Below, in pieces: positions 44,901 through 52,278 of a stretch of DNA of 64,000 nucleotides. Each line of letters opens with the position of its first letter. Positions within the stretch are counted from its first letter, which is position 1. Origin of the DNA: Pokkaliibacter sp046614695. Lineage in GTDB: Bacteria > Pseudomonadota > Gammaproteobacteria > Pseudomonadales > Balneatricaceae. The position numbers were made by a program, and so were the translations under genes. The notes beneath the pieces are model-generated. The model had not been told where the DNA came from. It worked only from the letters and a program-made list of their open reading frames with translations, and made no database searches. The stretch covers positions 62,001 to 126,000 of the forward strand of contig NZ_JBKKHQ010000012.1 of the NCBI RefSeq assembly GCF_046614695.1, in the 5' to 3' direction.

Positions 44901-47091
44901 GCAGGAAGGACTCGCGTCGAGGCGCCGGGTTCTGATCCGACAGCTCCACTCGACGCTCCAGTACCACTTCATGGAGTAAAGAAACGGTGGGCGTATCGTC
45001 CAGTAAGTGTCTTAAGCCCTCGGGACGCTCCTGTTTATGCTCCTGATAGCGGAAGCGCAGCCACTGATGATCTCTGTCCTGCACCGAAGACAAGCGCATC
45101 TGATCGTCATAATGGATGGCCAGTCGATTGCCATAGGCATCACTTAGCGCATGCAGATAACCGGTTGCCCCCTCGCCATCTTCCAGTGTGCGGTTATCCA
45201 AAATGCGGAAGTGATAAAAGGGCAGCCCCGGCTGGGTCAGAATAATTTCGCCCAGTATGCCTTTGGCTTTTTCCGCCTCAGAGGGTTTCTCTCCGAGGTA
45301 AAGCGCCGCACCGGCCAGCGGATTAATAATCGAGGGGCGTGAGAGACTCGGGTGTGGGAAAGAGACTGTCCGGCCTTCATGATCACGCCAATGAATTCGG
45401 TCCTGAGCGACCGTCAGTCGGTGGTTGAGTGAGTGACTCCAGCCATATCCCATGCCCAGCTGCTGTTCCACCGCCGTCGTGCGATACATGCGAGACCACA
45501 CCAACGCCAGAGGCCCTTCGAGCCGTGCATCATTCAAGGTCAGTAGTTCTTCACCCGTCACCATTGAAACAGGGCAACCGTCTGTACAGGTCCCCTTCGC
45601 ACTTTCAGCAGGCTGATTACCGTCTGTTTTACCGGGCTCATTATGGACAGCCTGATTGTTGTCCGCATGAACACGCGTGTCATGATTTTGCTTTCTGGCC
45701 TCAACGGTCGCATCTTGCTGAGGCCACCCCATCTCTTTCTGCCCACCGGTGATGGCTTTAGGAATATCGGCAGGCGGCTCGGCTTTAACGACGTCGGTAG
45801 GGCTGGGAGCATGTGAGGCGGGAGAAGACATCGAAGCACGGGGCGGTGGCGGCAGATCATTACCCACCGAGGCGGTTTTACGAAACACCTCGGGATACTG
45901 AATCGCCGTTTTTTCCACGGGAATCAGCTCGCCCACACCGAACTCTTTGAGGGTCCGGCTTTTCGGCAGGTGCCCACCCACCATGGAGCGGGACTTTTCA
46001 ATTAACGAACGTACGGCATTGAGCGCAGGTCCCGTCTTATTGGCCAGACTCTTGGCTTTGACACCATAACGTGCCGCCAAGCCCAATCCGCCGGTCAGAA
46101 CGACACCAATAACAACATCAATAATGAAGCCGACAATCAGCTTCACCGCCAAACGGGCCAGGACCTGAGGAGGCACCATCCGAATCCAGGTTGCCAGTGC
46201 ATTGGCATAGAGGAAAAGGAACGCCTCATCCTGAAGAATAGCCAGCGCTTTACCCACGGCTTCATTCGCTGTCTCGATCAGCTTAAGGACATCATCCCAG
46301 TCAAACTCCAGTGTGGTTTTGATGAGACGCTTGACCTTTTCAATGCTTTCGCGCGGATGCGTCAAAAAATCCCACAGGGTTTTCAGCATATCCCAGGCCG
46401 TTTTGAGCATATCGAGGATATCGTCGACCAGGCCTTCCATGGCCTCAACTGCACCTGCCGCTGCGTTTTTGTCCAGCGCGATGCCCCGCTCAAAGGGCGT
46501 CATGGTGCACCATGCCTGCCACTCCGGCTCAAAGCCTTGCCACTGCTCCTCAAGCCAGCTGGTCAACTGTGTCTGAATCTGTCCATAAGAGGCGAACATC
46601 GCATCCACGTCAGATTTAGAGACATCAGGGTAGAAGATGATTCGATAGGTTTGATCCGGCTTCAGTCCTGAGAGTTCTTTAGCCCCCTTGTCATCCAAAG
46701 TACCAGTGATGGCGGCGCCATCGTCCTCGTAGTCATGGAAGAAACTGCTTACCTTTTTAACCGGCTGAATTTTGAATGGCGTATGCGGTATGGGGATGTA
46801 ATGACTGGACTGGAACGTGTGCAGTAGCTTCAGCTTGCCGTTTTTAGGACAGGTCGCGTAGATCTCAGGCGCTTTGTGGTCCTGTATATCCTGGCTGACT
46901 GTCTGATCACCTACCGCGATGGTCTGATCCATGCGAAGGGCGCTCAAGAAGCTACTGTAAAAGCGGTCTTCTGTCTGCTCGCGGTACCAGCTCAGACCAT
47001 TCTTGAAACCAGAGATAAGCTGCTGGTGGACATCCTGCGCGGTATAGGGGGGCTGGTCGTCGGCGTACCAGTCGATGCTGTCATCAGACAT
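41956..47091 (-). CDS. Rhs-family polymorphic toxin with C-terminal LHH (HNH/Endo VII) nuclease
   Basis: A 1711-residue effector. An N-terminal helical region holds two hydrophobic segments around residues 300-360 (AFLFLYANALATWIRMVPP, LIVGFIIDVVIGVVLTGG). A DUF6531-type segment (PVSMVTGEELLTLNDARLEG) opens the shell of many YD repeats (RYRYDAKGRQI, TRYDYDLNGKLTE). The core ends at LAGGLNNYQYVPNPVNWVDP-LGL, where Rhs proteins cleave themselves. The last 144 residues are the toxin: INLHHVLGQEPGPMVELTSS and THKKYHRQLHG match the LHH nuclease. The start with AAGGA spaced eight bases is chosen at 47091; the frame is open 22 codons further. PAAR and DUF4123 genes upstream point to type VI secretion. 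Confidence 0.9.
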   Translation of the reverse strand: MSDDSIDWYADDQPPYTAQDVHQQLISGFKNGLSWYREQTEDRFYSSFLSALRMDQTIAVGDQTVSQDIQDHKAPEIYATCPKNGKLKLLHTFQSSHYIPIPHTPFKIQPVKKVSSFFHDYEDDGAAITGTLDDKGAKELSGLKPDQTYRIIFYPDVSKSDVDAMFASYGQIQTQLTSWLEEQWQGFEPEWQAWCTMTPFERGIALDKNAAAGAVEAMEGLVDDILDMLKTAWDMLKTLWDFLTHPRESIEKVKRLIKTTLEFDWDDVLKLIETANEAVGKALAILQDEAFLFLYANALATWIRMVPPQVLARLAVKLIVGFIIDVVIGVVLTGGLGLAARYGVKAKSLANKTGPALNAVRSLIEKSRSMVGGHLPKSRTLKEFGVGELIPVEKTAIQYPEVFRKTASVGNDLPPPPRASMSSPASHAPSPTDVVKAEPPADIPKAITGGQKEMGWPQQDATVEARKQNHDTRVHADNNQAVHNEPGKTDGNQPAESAKGTCTDGCPVSMVTGEELLTLNDARLEGPLALVWSRMYRTTAVEQQLGMGYGWSHSLNHRLTVAQDRIHWRDHEGRTVSFPHPSLSRPSIINPLAGAALYLGEKPSEAEKAKGILGEIILTQPGLPFYHFRILDNRTLEDGEGATGYLHALSDAYGNRLAIHYDDQMRLSSVQDRDHQWLRFRYQEHKQERPEGLRHLLDDTPTVSLLHEVVLERRVELSDQNPAPRRESFLLIRYHYNALHQLIAAENALGEQERYRYDKHHVIQERLMAGGACFFWEWERQGKFARAIRHGGNITGQDTRYVWNDATGEVTAIYSDGSELVYQHDHNAKLVKQVDPDGATHLKDYNDNGDIVREVDPMGAETRYHYDTNGALEAIEAPDGSTTTYEYSRGQLRRVDRGDKTWIYKRNAQGDIVEKTDPQGGISYYQYTDHGQLSLIQYPDGAQHLLEWNTQGQLIGEVLPEGSTRRYRYDAKGRQILRQDERGAITRFDYDALDQLTCQTLPGGATRQYAYNAYGKVTRFVDEKSQTTHYEYDKPLHLVTRQINPDGSSLRFRYDDHRLFLTDIENEKGEHYRLAYHPSGLVKEEIDFAGRTTRYDYDLNGKLTEKTEVAATLPGDKEPISLTTVFKRDVMGRLVEKVLPDESSIYYHYDSEGNLTQVDDGEWPLFFEYDELGRLTAEHQNAYTQRYGYDGIGRLDRIKLPDGNRLSYHYGAASVLTGIDLNGNPLTRHTYQAGQEISRTQGAVTTGYRYDEQGRLTEQELFHPGSNKALQHRRYGYNALGNLETLEDSRKGIRHYDYDPLDRLTAVRGVVEERFLHDKAGNLIGQQDLTPGYAADQQEGFYSKISGNRIEVQGDRHLEYDGFGNLVSEYRGKGHKLHTRYEYDGQHRLIKATLPDGTVASYRYDAFGRRISKNLNGYTTYFYWQANRLIAETDELYHFRSYLYEPDTYKPLVQLEGRGHEAEVYYYHLDHLGTPQEITAANGNLVWSVQYKAYGNVQRKLIEKIDTPLRFQGQYFDVETGLHYNRHRYYHPGTGHFLTPDPIKLAGGLNNYQYVPNPVNWVDPLGLDSIKDVASTQRCPKKYVPGEVAGRKVYKNTTDINPGIPNEVDPSVDKSIRQKVSDGWSNLDLMEGGYAPIGPDGKQINLHHVLGQEPGPMVELTSSTHKKYHRQLHGLIEDGNSFRRTPTLKYKYDKFRKEYWKERAKDFKDEK

Positions 47092-47185
47092 TATGTCGTC
47101 CTTGTCGCGACCTGAGGCCGCACTCCCTTCACCTGCGTGAGCATCAGCAGGTATCAATCAATTGAATCGTGGCTTCAGCGTCAAC

Positions 47186-47965
47186 TCAGACGAAACGATC
47201 ATCATCGAGTGACAGGCAGAGAGCCTGTGTCAGGTTCAGTCCCGGCATCTGCTGTGAGAGCAATGGCCAGCGTTGATGAAACTGTCGAATTTTCGCCTTG
47301 AGTACGGGTTCAGGCACACTGAAATAGAGCCTGGCCTGCTCTTCTTTGAGGTATTTGAGCAAGTTATCCAGCGCTGGCTGTGGATCGGCACTTTCAAGCG
47401 CCGCCATCACCTTTTCCGGAATCTCCCACCATGGGCTTTCTCGTGGGCGTCTAAAGCGATTCTCATGAAGATAAAAGGCGCTGTGATTGATCCAGAACTG
47501 GCTGACCACTGGCAGCATAAAATGCGTATCTTCCTGCAGGGTACGCAGGATCGTCGAGAAGAACTGCCCATCCCAATAACGGAAAAACACCTTGGTGCCA
47601 TCAGGCGTAAAGGCTTGCATCAGTCCTTCAAAATGCGCGGCGACTGACTTTACATCGGCCGTACTCGTGCAGAGCCAACCCCAATCTTTTGCTTCTGTGG
47701 TTTTGATCCACTCAAGGAAGGGGCTGTCTTTGGCAATAGCCACCAAATAGGGCATCACCTGCGTCCAGCGGTTGTAATCATCCTGAGTGTACAGTGGATG
47801 GAAATGCTTGGAGCCATCCCATTGCTCATAGGCGGCAATCGGATTATCGGCGCAGGTGCCACTCAACAGCAGGTACAGGTGCTGAGAGGCGGGGATTGAG
47901 GCAATCCACGTGTCCAGAGCCAGATGAGGCTTATGAGCAAAGGAAAGCTCGTTATCAAAGCTCAC
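47186..47965 (-). CDS. DUF4123 domain protein, type VI effector adaptor
   Basis: A 259-residue protein of the DUF4123 (Tap-1/TEC) class: the N-terminal LYLLLSGTCADNPIAAYEQW, PYLVAIAKDSPFLEWI and GWLCTSTADVKSVAAHFEGL, then KVFFRYWDGQFFSTILRTL are typical of these chaperones. They hold a cargo effector and load it on VgrG or PAAR and are not secreted. The GTG start at 47965 is chosen because AAGGAGGG sits five bases before it; this makes it overlap the PAAR gene by 11 bases. It lies between PAAR and rhs, so rhs is its likely cargo. Confidence 0.85.
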   Translation of the reverse strand: MSFDNELSFAHKPHLALDTWIASIPASQHLYLLLSGTCADNPIAAYEQWDGSKHFHPLYTQDDYNRWTQVMPYLVAIAKDSPFLEWIKTTEAKDWGWLCTSTADVKSVAAHFEGLMQAFTPDGTKVFFRYWDGQFFSTILRTLQEDTHFMLPVVSQFWINHSAFYLHENRFRRPRESPWWEIPEKVMAALESADPQPALDNLLKYLKEEQARLYFSVPEPVLKAKIRQFHQRWPLLSQQMPGLNLTQALCLSLDDDRFV

Positions 47966-48368
47966 AGTGACCCTCCTTGCACTTCTCACACTCTTCACAG
48001 AAGGGCGCAGGCTTGCGCAGCGTCATCGCCTGAAACTCTGTCAGCACGGGCGTTGGGCCTGGAGGAACAACATAGGACTGGTCGCCGATAAACACATTGC
48101 CACTACCGCCAATGACGACGCCACCGTGTGAGGTGCCATCACCCTGACGCGCGGCCGGTTTACCATTGATAAACACCGTCGCGGAGCCCTGCTTAATCGA
48201 GTCGGGCGGACCGTTGCAGATGAGCCGGTCTCCGACCCGTGCTGCTGGGACACCATTAATAAAAACGTTGGGAGCGCCGGCAGCAACAGGCCCGCCCACA
48301 TGGGGGGTATTACCGGTTTTTTTAGGGCACACATGAAAGTGGCCGATGGTTGCAGCGGGCTTGCTCAT
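47955..48368 (-). CDS. PAAR-domain (DUF4150-like) spike-tip protein
   Basis: A 137-residue protein with PAAR-type repeats: FINGVPAARVGDRLICNGPP, then FINGKPAARQGDGTSHGG. The C-terminal tail is cysteine-rich (CEECEKCKEGHC), possibly metal-binding. PAAR proteins cap the VgrG spike of the type VI machine and carry effectors. The ATG at 48368 is used; a TTG four codons upstream is an alternative start. It overlaps the DUF4123 gene by 11 bases, which suggests coupled expression of PAAR, adaptor and toxin. Confidence 0.85.
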   Translation of the reverse strand: MSKPAATIGHFHVCPKKTGNTPHVGGPVAAGAPNVFINGVPAARVGDRLICNGPPDSIKQGSATVFINGKPAARQGDGTSHGGVVIGGSGNVFIGDQSYVVPPGPTPVLTEFQAMTLRKPAPFCEECEKCKEGHCEL

Positions 48369-48471
48369 GGACAGGCTCAATGTAATTGAACGTTAGGCGA
48401 GGTGATATTACGTTGCAGGTAGGCTTTGGCAAGTCCATATCATGCAATAAATATTTACATTTGTTACTCGA

Positions 48472-49404
48472 CTATATGCCTGTCCTGCCCCAGCACCCCA
48501 TCGCCGCCCAGCCTCGGTGATCACCTTCACTCTGCACCATAAAGCGCTGCCCGTTGTGAGAATGCGAGTTGGTTAGCGCCTGCCAATAAAGTAGCGTAAT
48601 CAATGGTGAGATCGGCCCACATTCTCCAATATGGGCGAGTGGTAATCGGAATGCAGTCTGATCACTCATCAGTGGCGCAATGCCATGATAGGCATGGTTC
48701 CATAGTTCTCGTGTTTCAAGACTACTCCCGAGCGGCAGACTGGGAGGAAAGTAATCGTGAAGATACTCACAACGACGCTTGGTCAGGATTTTTGCCATCT
48801 GTTGATGGGCCACCTGGAGATCAGCTAAGGCCGCCATTCGGGGCAAACAGGTATGCCCGTGATAGATCAAACCATGGATATCTGGCACGACCTTTAGCAA
48901 TAACCATCCTTCCGTGTAGAGATGCTCAGGCTCAAGCCTTAGGTCCTTCGGTGTCGGCTGAGGAGCGAAATAGGCGCCCACCCAGACACTGGAGCCAGCC
49001 TCAATAAGGGCCAGGATGCGATCAAGCTGAACCCACCACCCCAGCACGCCTTGGTAGGACACCTGTGTACGGGCTTTTTCTTTTAAGGGAGGTGGTAGCC
49101 ATGCAGGCAGTTGCGCCCCGGCATCACGTACACCTTCAGAGGCATCGACTGCCGACAAACAAAGAAAGAAGGGATCATCGTCATGAGTACATAAGCGAGT
49201 GATAGCCTCCGCAAAGCGAGAGCGAACTGCGGATGCTCTTCGAGCATGAGTAAGAAGGCCCAGATCTGGAAGGGCATGCAGGCGATAAGCCACATCATCA
49301 ATAGGCAGTAACCGCTCATCCAGACTGAGCTGGGTAAGCTCTGATAGTGCTGACTGGGTCGTTAGCGTGCCCAGCTCGATGGCATGAGCCTCTATTCTGA
49401 TCAC
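48472..49404 (-). CDS. Hypothetical protein at the head of the Rhs cassette
   Basis: A 310-residue protein starting MIRIEAHAIELGTLTTQSAL, with moderate tryptophan and histidine content, no signal peptide and no clear membrane segment. I do not recognise the family. It precedes the PAAR gene by about 100 bases on the same strand, a position often taken by vgrG, DUF4123 or accessory genes of type VI cassettes. The C-terminal half (SDQTAFRLPLAHIGECGPIS, LYWQALTNSHSHNGQRF) might hold a catalytic or binding site. The reading frame is intact. Confidence 0.7.
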   Translation of the reverse strand: MIRIEAHAIELGTLTTQSALSELTQLSLDERLLPIDDVAYRLHALPDLGLLTHARRASAVRSRFAEAITRLCTHDDDPFFLCLSAVDASEGVRDAGAQLPAWLPPPLKEKARTQVSYQGVLGWWVQLDRILALIEAGSSVWVGAYFAPQPTPKDLRLEPEHLYTEGWLLLKVVPDIHGLIYHGHTCLPRMAALADLQVAHQQMAKILTKRRCEYLHDYFPPSLPLGSSLETRELWNHAYHGIAPLMSDQTAFRLPLAHIGECGPISPLITLLYWQALTNSHSHNGQRFMVQSEGDHRGWAAMGCWGRTGI

Positions 49405-49555
49405 TTCGATCTAACTCTACAGGCAGTGTCTTAGATATTTCGCAAAAAATGAGCCTCGACCTTCACATCACAACGATGCGCCAGCCTCTCACAAGGCTTT
49501 CTGATAGAGGACATGAATCCTAGCGATAATGTAGCTACCCGTTATCCCTTTCAAG

Positions 49556-50314
49556 TTACCACTTCCGACGAGCGAAGACGGAACGCACGTCGTCAAAGAC
49601 CGGAGCCATAGCTAGCGCAATCAACAAGAAAGCCAAGGGCAAGGTTGCTTCATAGCCCACGAAGTGGAATCCCAACGCTCCTACAACACCACCAGAAAAG
49701 AAACACAGCGCGAGACAAGACAGCATACGAAGTCGATCTCTATTAGCGACTACCGGGGGGATATCATCCAGTTGATGTACGTTCCAATAGACTAATTTGC
49801 CAAGTTCAATACCAATATCAGTCACAATGCCAGTGATATGAGTGGTCCTGATCTCTGCCTTGGATACTTTCGTAATCACTGCATTCTGCAGGCCCATAAT
49901 GAAGCCCAGCAGCATCACGGTGATAGAGACAAACAAGCCATTAACCAAGGATAGCTTTGCCCCGAGCAGGCCAAAGCAAAGCAGTAGCAGCGCCTCAAGC
50001 AGCAGAGGGAAGGCATATTCGCCATTCATTTTCCGGCGACGGGAATAGTTCACCATCACCGCCGTGCAAGCGGCACCAGTAATAAATGAGAGCAACACAC
50101 CACAACCTGTCAGCACAGGCCCATAGATCCCCAATGCCAGGTTATCTGCCATGGCTGAGACAATCCCGGTCATGTGTGAGGTATAGAGCTGTACCGCTAA
50201 GAAGCCGCCTGCATTAATGGCCCCCGCGACAAATGCCAGGATATAACCAAGATGCCGATTATCATCTTGATTGCGCTGTTTGCCTGTCAGTTTTCTTGAA
50301 TAGGAAATAGGCAT
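49556..50314 (-). CDS. DUF1275 (YoaK-like) membrane protein
   Basis: A 252-residue inner membrane protein with about six hydrophobic segments. Family marks are LAFVAGAINAGGFLAVQLYTSHMTG near the N-terminus (visible as YTSHMTGIVS) and IMGLQNAVITKVSKAEIRTTH, THITGIVTDIGIELG in the middle. The function of DUF1275 is unknown. The ATG at 50314 is preferred over an in-frame TTG 14 codons upstream. It is divergent from kdpF and shares a 175-base upstream region that carries the KdpE-type site. Confidence 0.85.
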   Translation of the reverse strand: MPISYSRKLTGKQRNQDDNRHLGYILAFVAGAINAGGFLAVQLYTSHMTGIVSAMADNLALGIYGPVLTGCGVLLSFITGAACTAVMVNYSRRRKMNGEYAFPLLLEALLLLCFGLLGAKLSLVNGLFVSITVMLLGFIMGLQNAVITKVSKAEIRTTHITGIVTDIGIELGKLVYWNVHQLDDIPPVVANRDRLRMLSCLALCFFSGGVVGALGFHFVGYEATLPLAFLLIALAMAPVFDDVRSVFARRKW

Positions 50315-50393
50315 GGAGACTCGATAGCAAAGTGATTTGCTTGCCACTCGCTGCAAACGCTAGTGGTTGTGATGTCAGTGATGCTCTGCGGAT

Positions 50394-50410
50394 TTTACAC
50401 TTTTTTTATA
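50394..50410 (+). promoter_or_regulatory. KdpE-type operator of the kdp operon
   Basis: TTTACACTTTTTTTATA (50394-50410) is very close to the E. coli KdpE site TTTATACTTTTTTTACA, with the TTTATA and TTTACA half-sites swapped and the same five-base centre. It lies about 80 bases before the kdpF ATG, where an activator is expected. Confidence 0.7.
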
Positions 50411-50489
50411 CCTTCCCCTGCAACTCCACATCGATTTTTTACGCCCTCTCGCCGAACACTAACGCTGTTCTGATTAGCGGAGGTGTGTG

Positions 50490-50579
50490 ATGTCCCTTGA
50501 ATCCTGGTTACTGGTGGCCGTTGGTGCGGCGGCCAGTGTCTATTTGCTGATGGCACTTTGCCGCCCTGATGAGTTTTAA
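50490..50579 (+). CDS. kdpF: Potassium-transporting ATPase small subunit KdpF
   Basis: A 29-residue single-span membrane peptide MSLESWLLVAVGAAASVYLL... ending LCRPDEF, the typical KdpF tail. It stabilises the KdpABC complex. GGAGG is placed before the ATG. Its stop is six bases before the first kdpA ATG. It is below the usual size cut-off for gene finders. Confidence 0.9.
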   Translation: MSLESWLLVAVGAAASVYLLMALCRPDEF

Positions 50580-50588
50580 GGAGGCATG

Positions 50589-52265
50589 ATGTCGCTACTT
50601 ACGGATTTCTCTCTTGATTCTCTGGGCGGTGTCGCCCTGATTCTGCTGGCAAGCTTTGCTCCGGCGCCTTTGCTTGGCCGCTGGATTCATTATCTCTATG
50701 AGCACAAAGCCCCCGATGCCCTTGAGCGAAAACTCGCGCCGGTGCTTGGGTGGCATCGTCCGCAGCCCTGGCGGCTTTATTGCCGTGAGCTGATGCTGGT
50801 GAACGTGCTGGGTGCCCTTGTACTTTTTGCGATGCTGATCACCCAGCGCTATCTGGCGCTTAACCCCAATCACATCGGCAATATGACGTGGGATCTGGCC
50901 TTTAACACCGCCATCAGCTTTGTCAGCAACACCAACTGGCAAGCCTATAACGGCGAAGACAGCCTGAGCTACCTAAGCCAGATGCTGGGCCTTGGGGTGC
51001 AGAACTTTCTCAGTGCAGCCTCTGGCATGGCGGTCGCCGTGGCGTTTTATCGTGGTTTGACCCGCCATGATGGCCAGATGGGTAACGTGCTGCGCGATCT
51101 TTATCGCGGCGTGGTGTACCTCTTACTGCCGCTTTCGGCGTTGATGGCGATTGTGCTGCTGGCCACAGGCGTAGTGCAGAACTTTCACCCCACCTTAATG
51201 GCCACCACCCTTGAAGGGGCACAACAGGCCATACCCGGTGGCCCTGCTGCTTCACAGATCGCCATCAAACAGCTGGGCACCAACGGTGGTGGTTTCTTTG
51301 GGGTGAACTCAGCCTACCCCTTCGAGAATCCGACGCTTCTTAGCAACCTGTTTGAATCTATCGCCATTTTGCTGCTGCCCGCAGGCTTCGTCTTTGCCTT
51401 TGGCCGTTACGCGCGGGATGCCCGCCAGAGCCTGTCGCTCTTTATCGTCATGCTGGTGGTATTGCTGGCTGGCCTTGGCGCTTTGCTCTACAGCGAACAC
51501 CAGAGTGTCAGCGCCCTGGCCGGGCTTGATGTCTCGCACAATGCGCATTGGGAAGGCAAAGAAAGCCGCTTCGGGATTGATCTGTCGGCCACCTGGGCTG
51601 CCCTGACTTCAGCTGCCTCAAACGGCTCGGTCAATGCCATGCACGACAGCCTTTCGGCCTTGGGCGGGTTGATTCCGCTGGTGAATATTCTGCTCGGTGA
51701 GGTGATCTTCGGCGGCGTGGGTACAGGCATGTACGGCATGTTGCTCTTTGTACTGCTGACGGTCTTTCTGGCGGGGCTGATGGTCGGTCGCACCCCAGCG
51801 TATTTAGGTAAAACCATTGAAGTTCGCGAAGTGCAGTGGACGCTGGTAGCGCTTTTGACCATGCCCTTTGGTGTGCTGGTACTGGCGGCGATCACAGCGC
51901 TGATCACCGACCCCCATACCTTAGTCACCAATACCGGCGCCCACGGTTTGACGGAATGGCTGTACGCCTACGCCTCGGCCACGGGGAATAACGGCTCTGC
52001 CTTTGCAGGTTTTGCCGCTAACACGCCTTCACAGAACATCCTGCTTGGTATCGCCATGCTGCTTGGGCGTTACATCCCGATTATCGCTGTGCTGGCCATT
52101 GCCGGTTCACTTGCCACGAAGGCCCCTCGCGCAGGCGCTGAAATGGACCTGCCTACCCACAGTCCGCTGTTTGTAGTGCTCTTACTGGTCGCGCTGGTGT
52201 TACTGGGCGCCCTGTCCTTCCTGCCGGTGCTGGCCCTTGGGCCGGTGGCTGATGCGTTGTCTTAA
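50589..52265 (+). CDS. kdpA: Potassium-transporting ATPase subunit KdpA
   Basis: A 558-residue membrane protein, the potassium-selective channel-like subunit of the Kdp pump. It holds about ten spans and four selectivity-filter-like loops: FVSNTNWQAYNGE, QLGTNGGGFFGVNSAYPFENP, GGVGTGMYGMLLF and ATGNNGSAFAGF. ATG occurs twice at 50586 and 50589; the second is spaced better from AAGGAGG. kdpB begins 13 bases after the stop. Confidence 0.97.
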   Translation: MSLLTDFSLDSLGGVALILLASFAPAPLLGRWIHYLYEHKAPDALERKLAPVLGWHRPQPWRLYCRELMLVNVLGALVLFAMLITQRYLALNPNHIGNMTWDLAFNTAISFVSNTNWQAYNGEDSLSYLSQMLGLGVQNFLSAASGMAVAVAFYRGLTRHDGQMGNVLRDLYRGVVYLLLPLSALMAIVLLATGVVQNFHPTLMATTLEGAQQAIPGGPAASQIAIKQLGTNGGGFFGVNSAYPFENPTLLSNLFESIAILLLPAGFVFAFGRYARDARQSLSLFIVMLVVLLAGLGALLYSEHQSVSALAGLDVSHNAHWEGKESRFGIDLSATWAALTSAASNGSVNAMHDSLSALGGLIPLVNILLGEVIFGGVGTGMYGMLLFVLLTVFLAGLMVGRTPAYLGKTIEVREVQWTLVALLTMPFGVLVLAAITALITDPHTLVTNTGAHGLTEWLYAYASATGNNGSAFAGFAANTPSQNILLGIAMLLGRYIPIIAVLAIAGSLATKAPRAGAEMDLPTHSPLFVVLLLVALVLLGALSFLPVLALGPVADALS

Positions 52266-52278
52266 CGGGAGAGTGATC

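Noticed and set aside
47092..47157. Upstream extension of the rhs gene by 22 codons
   Set aside because: The extension is poor in typical Rhs N-terminal residues, and the ATG at 47091 has AAGGA at the right distance.
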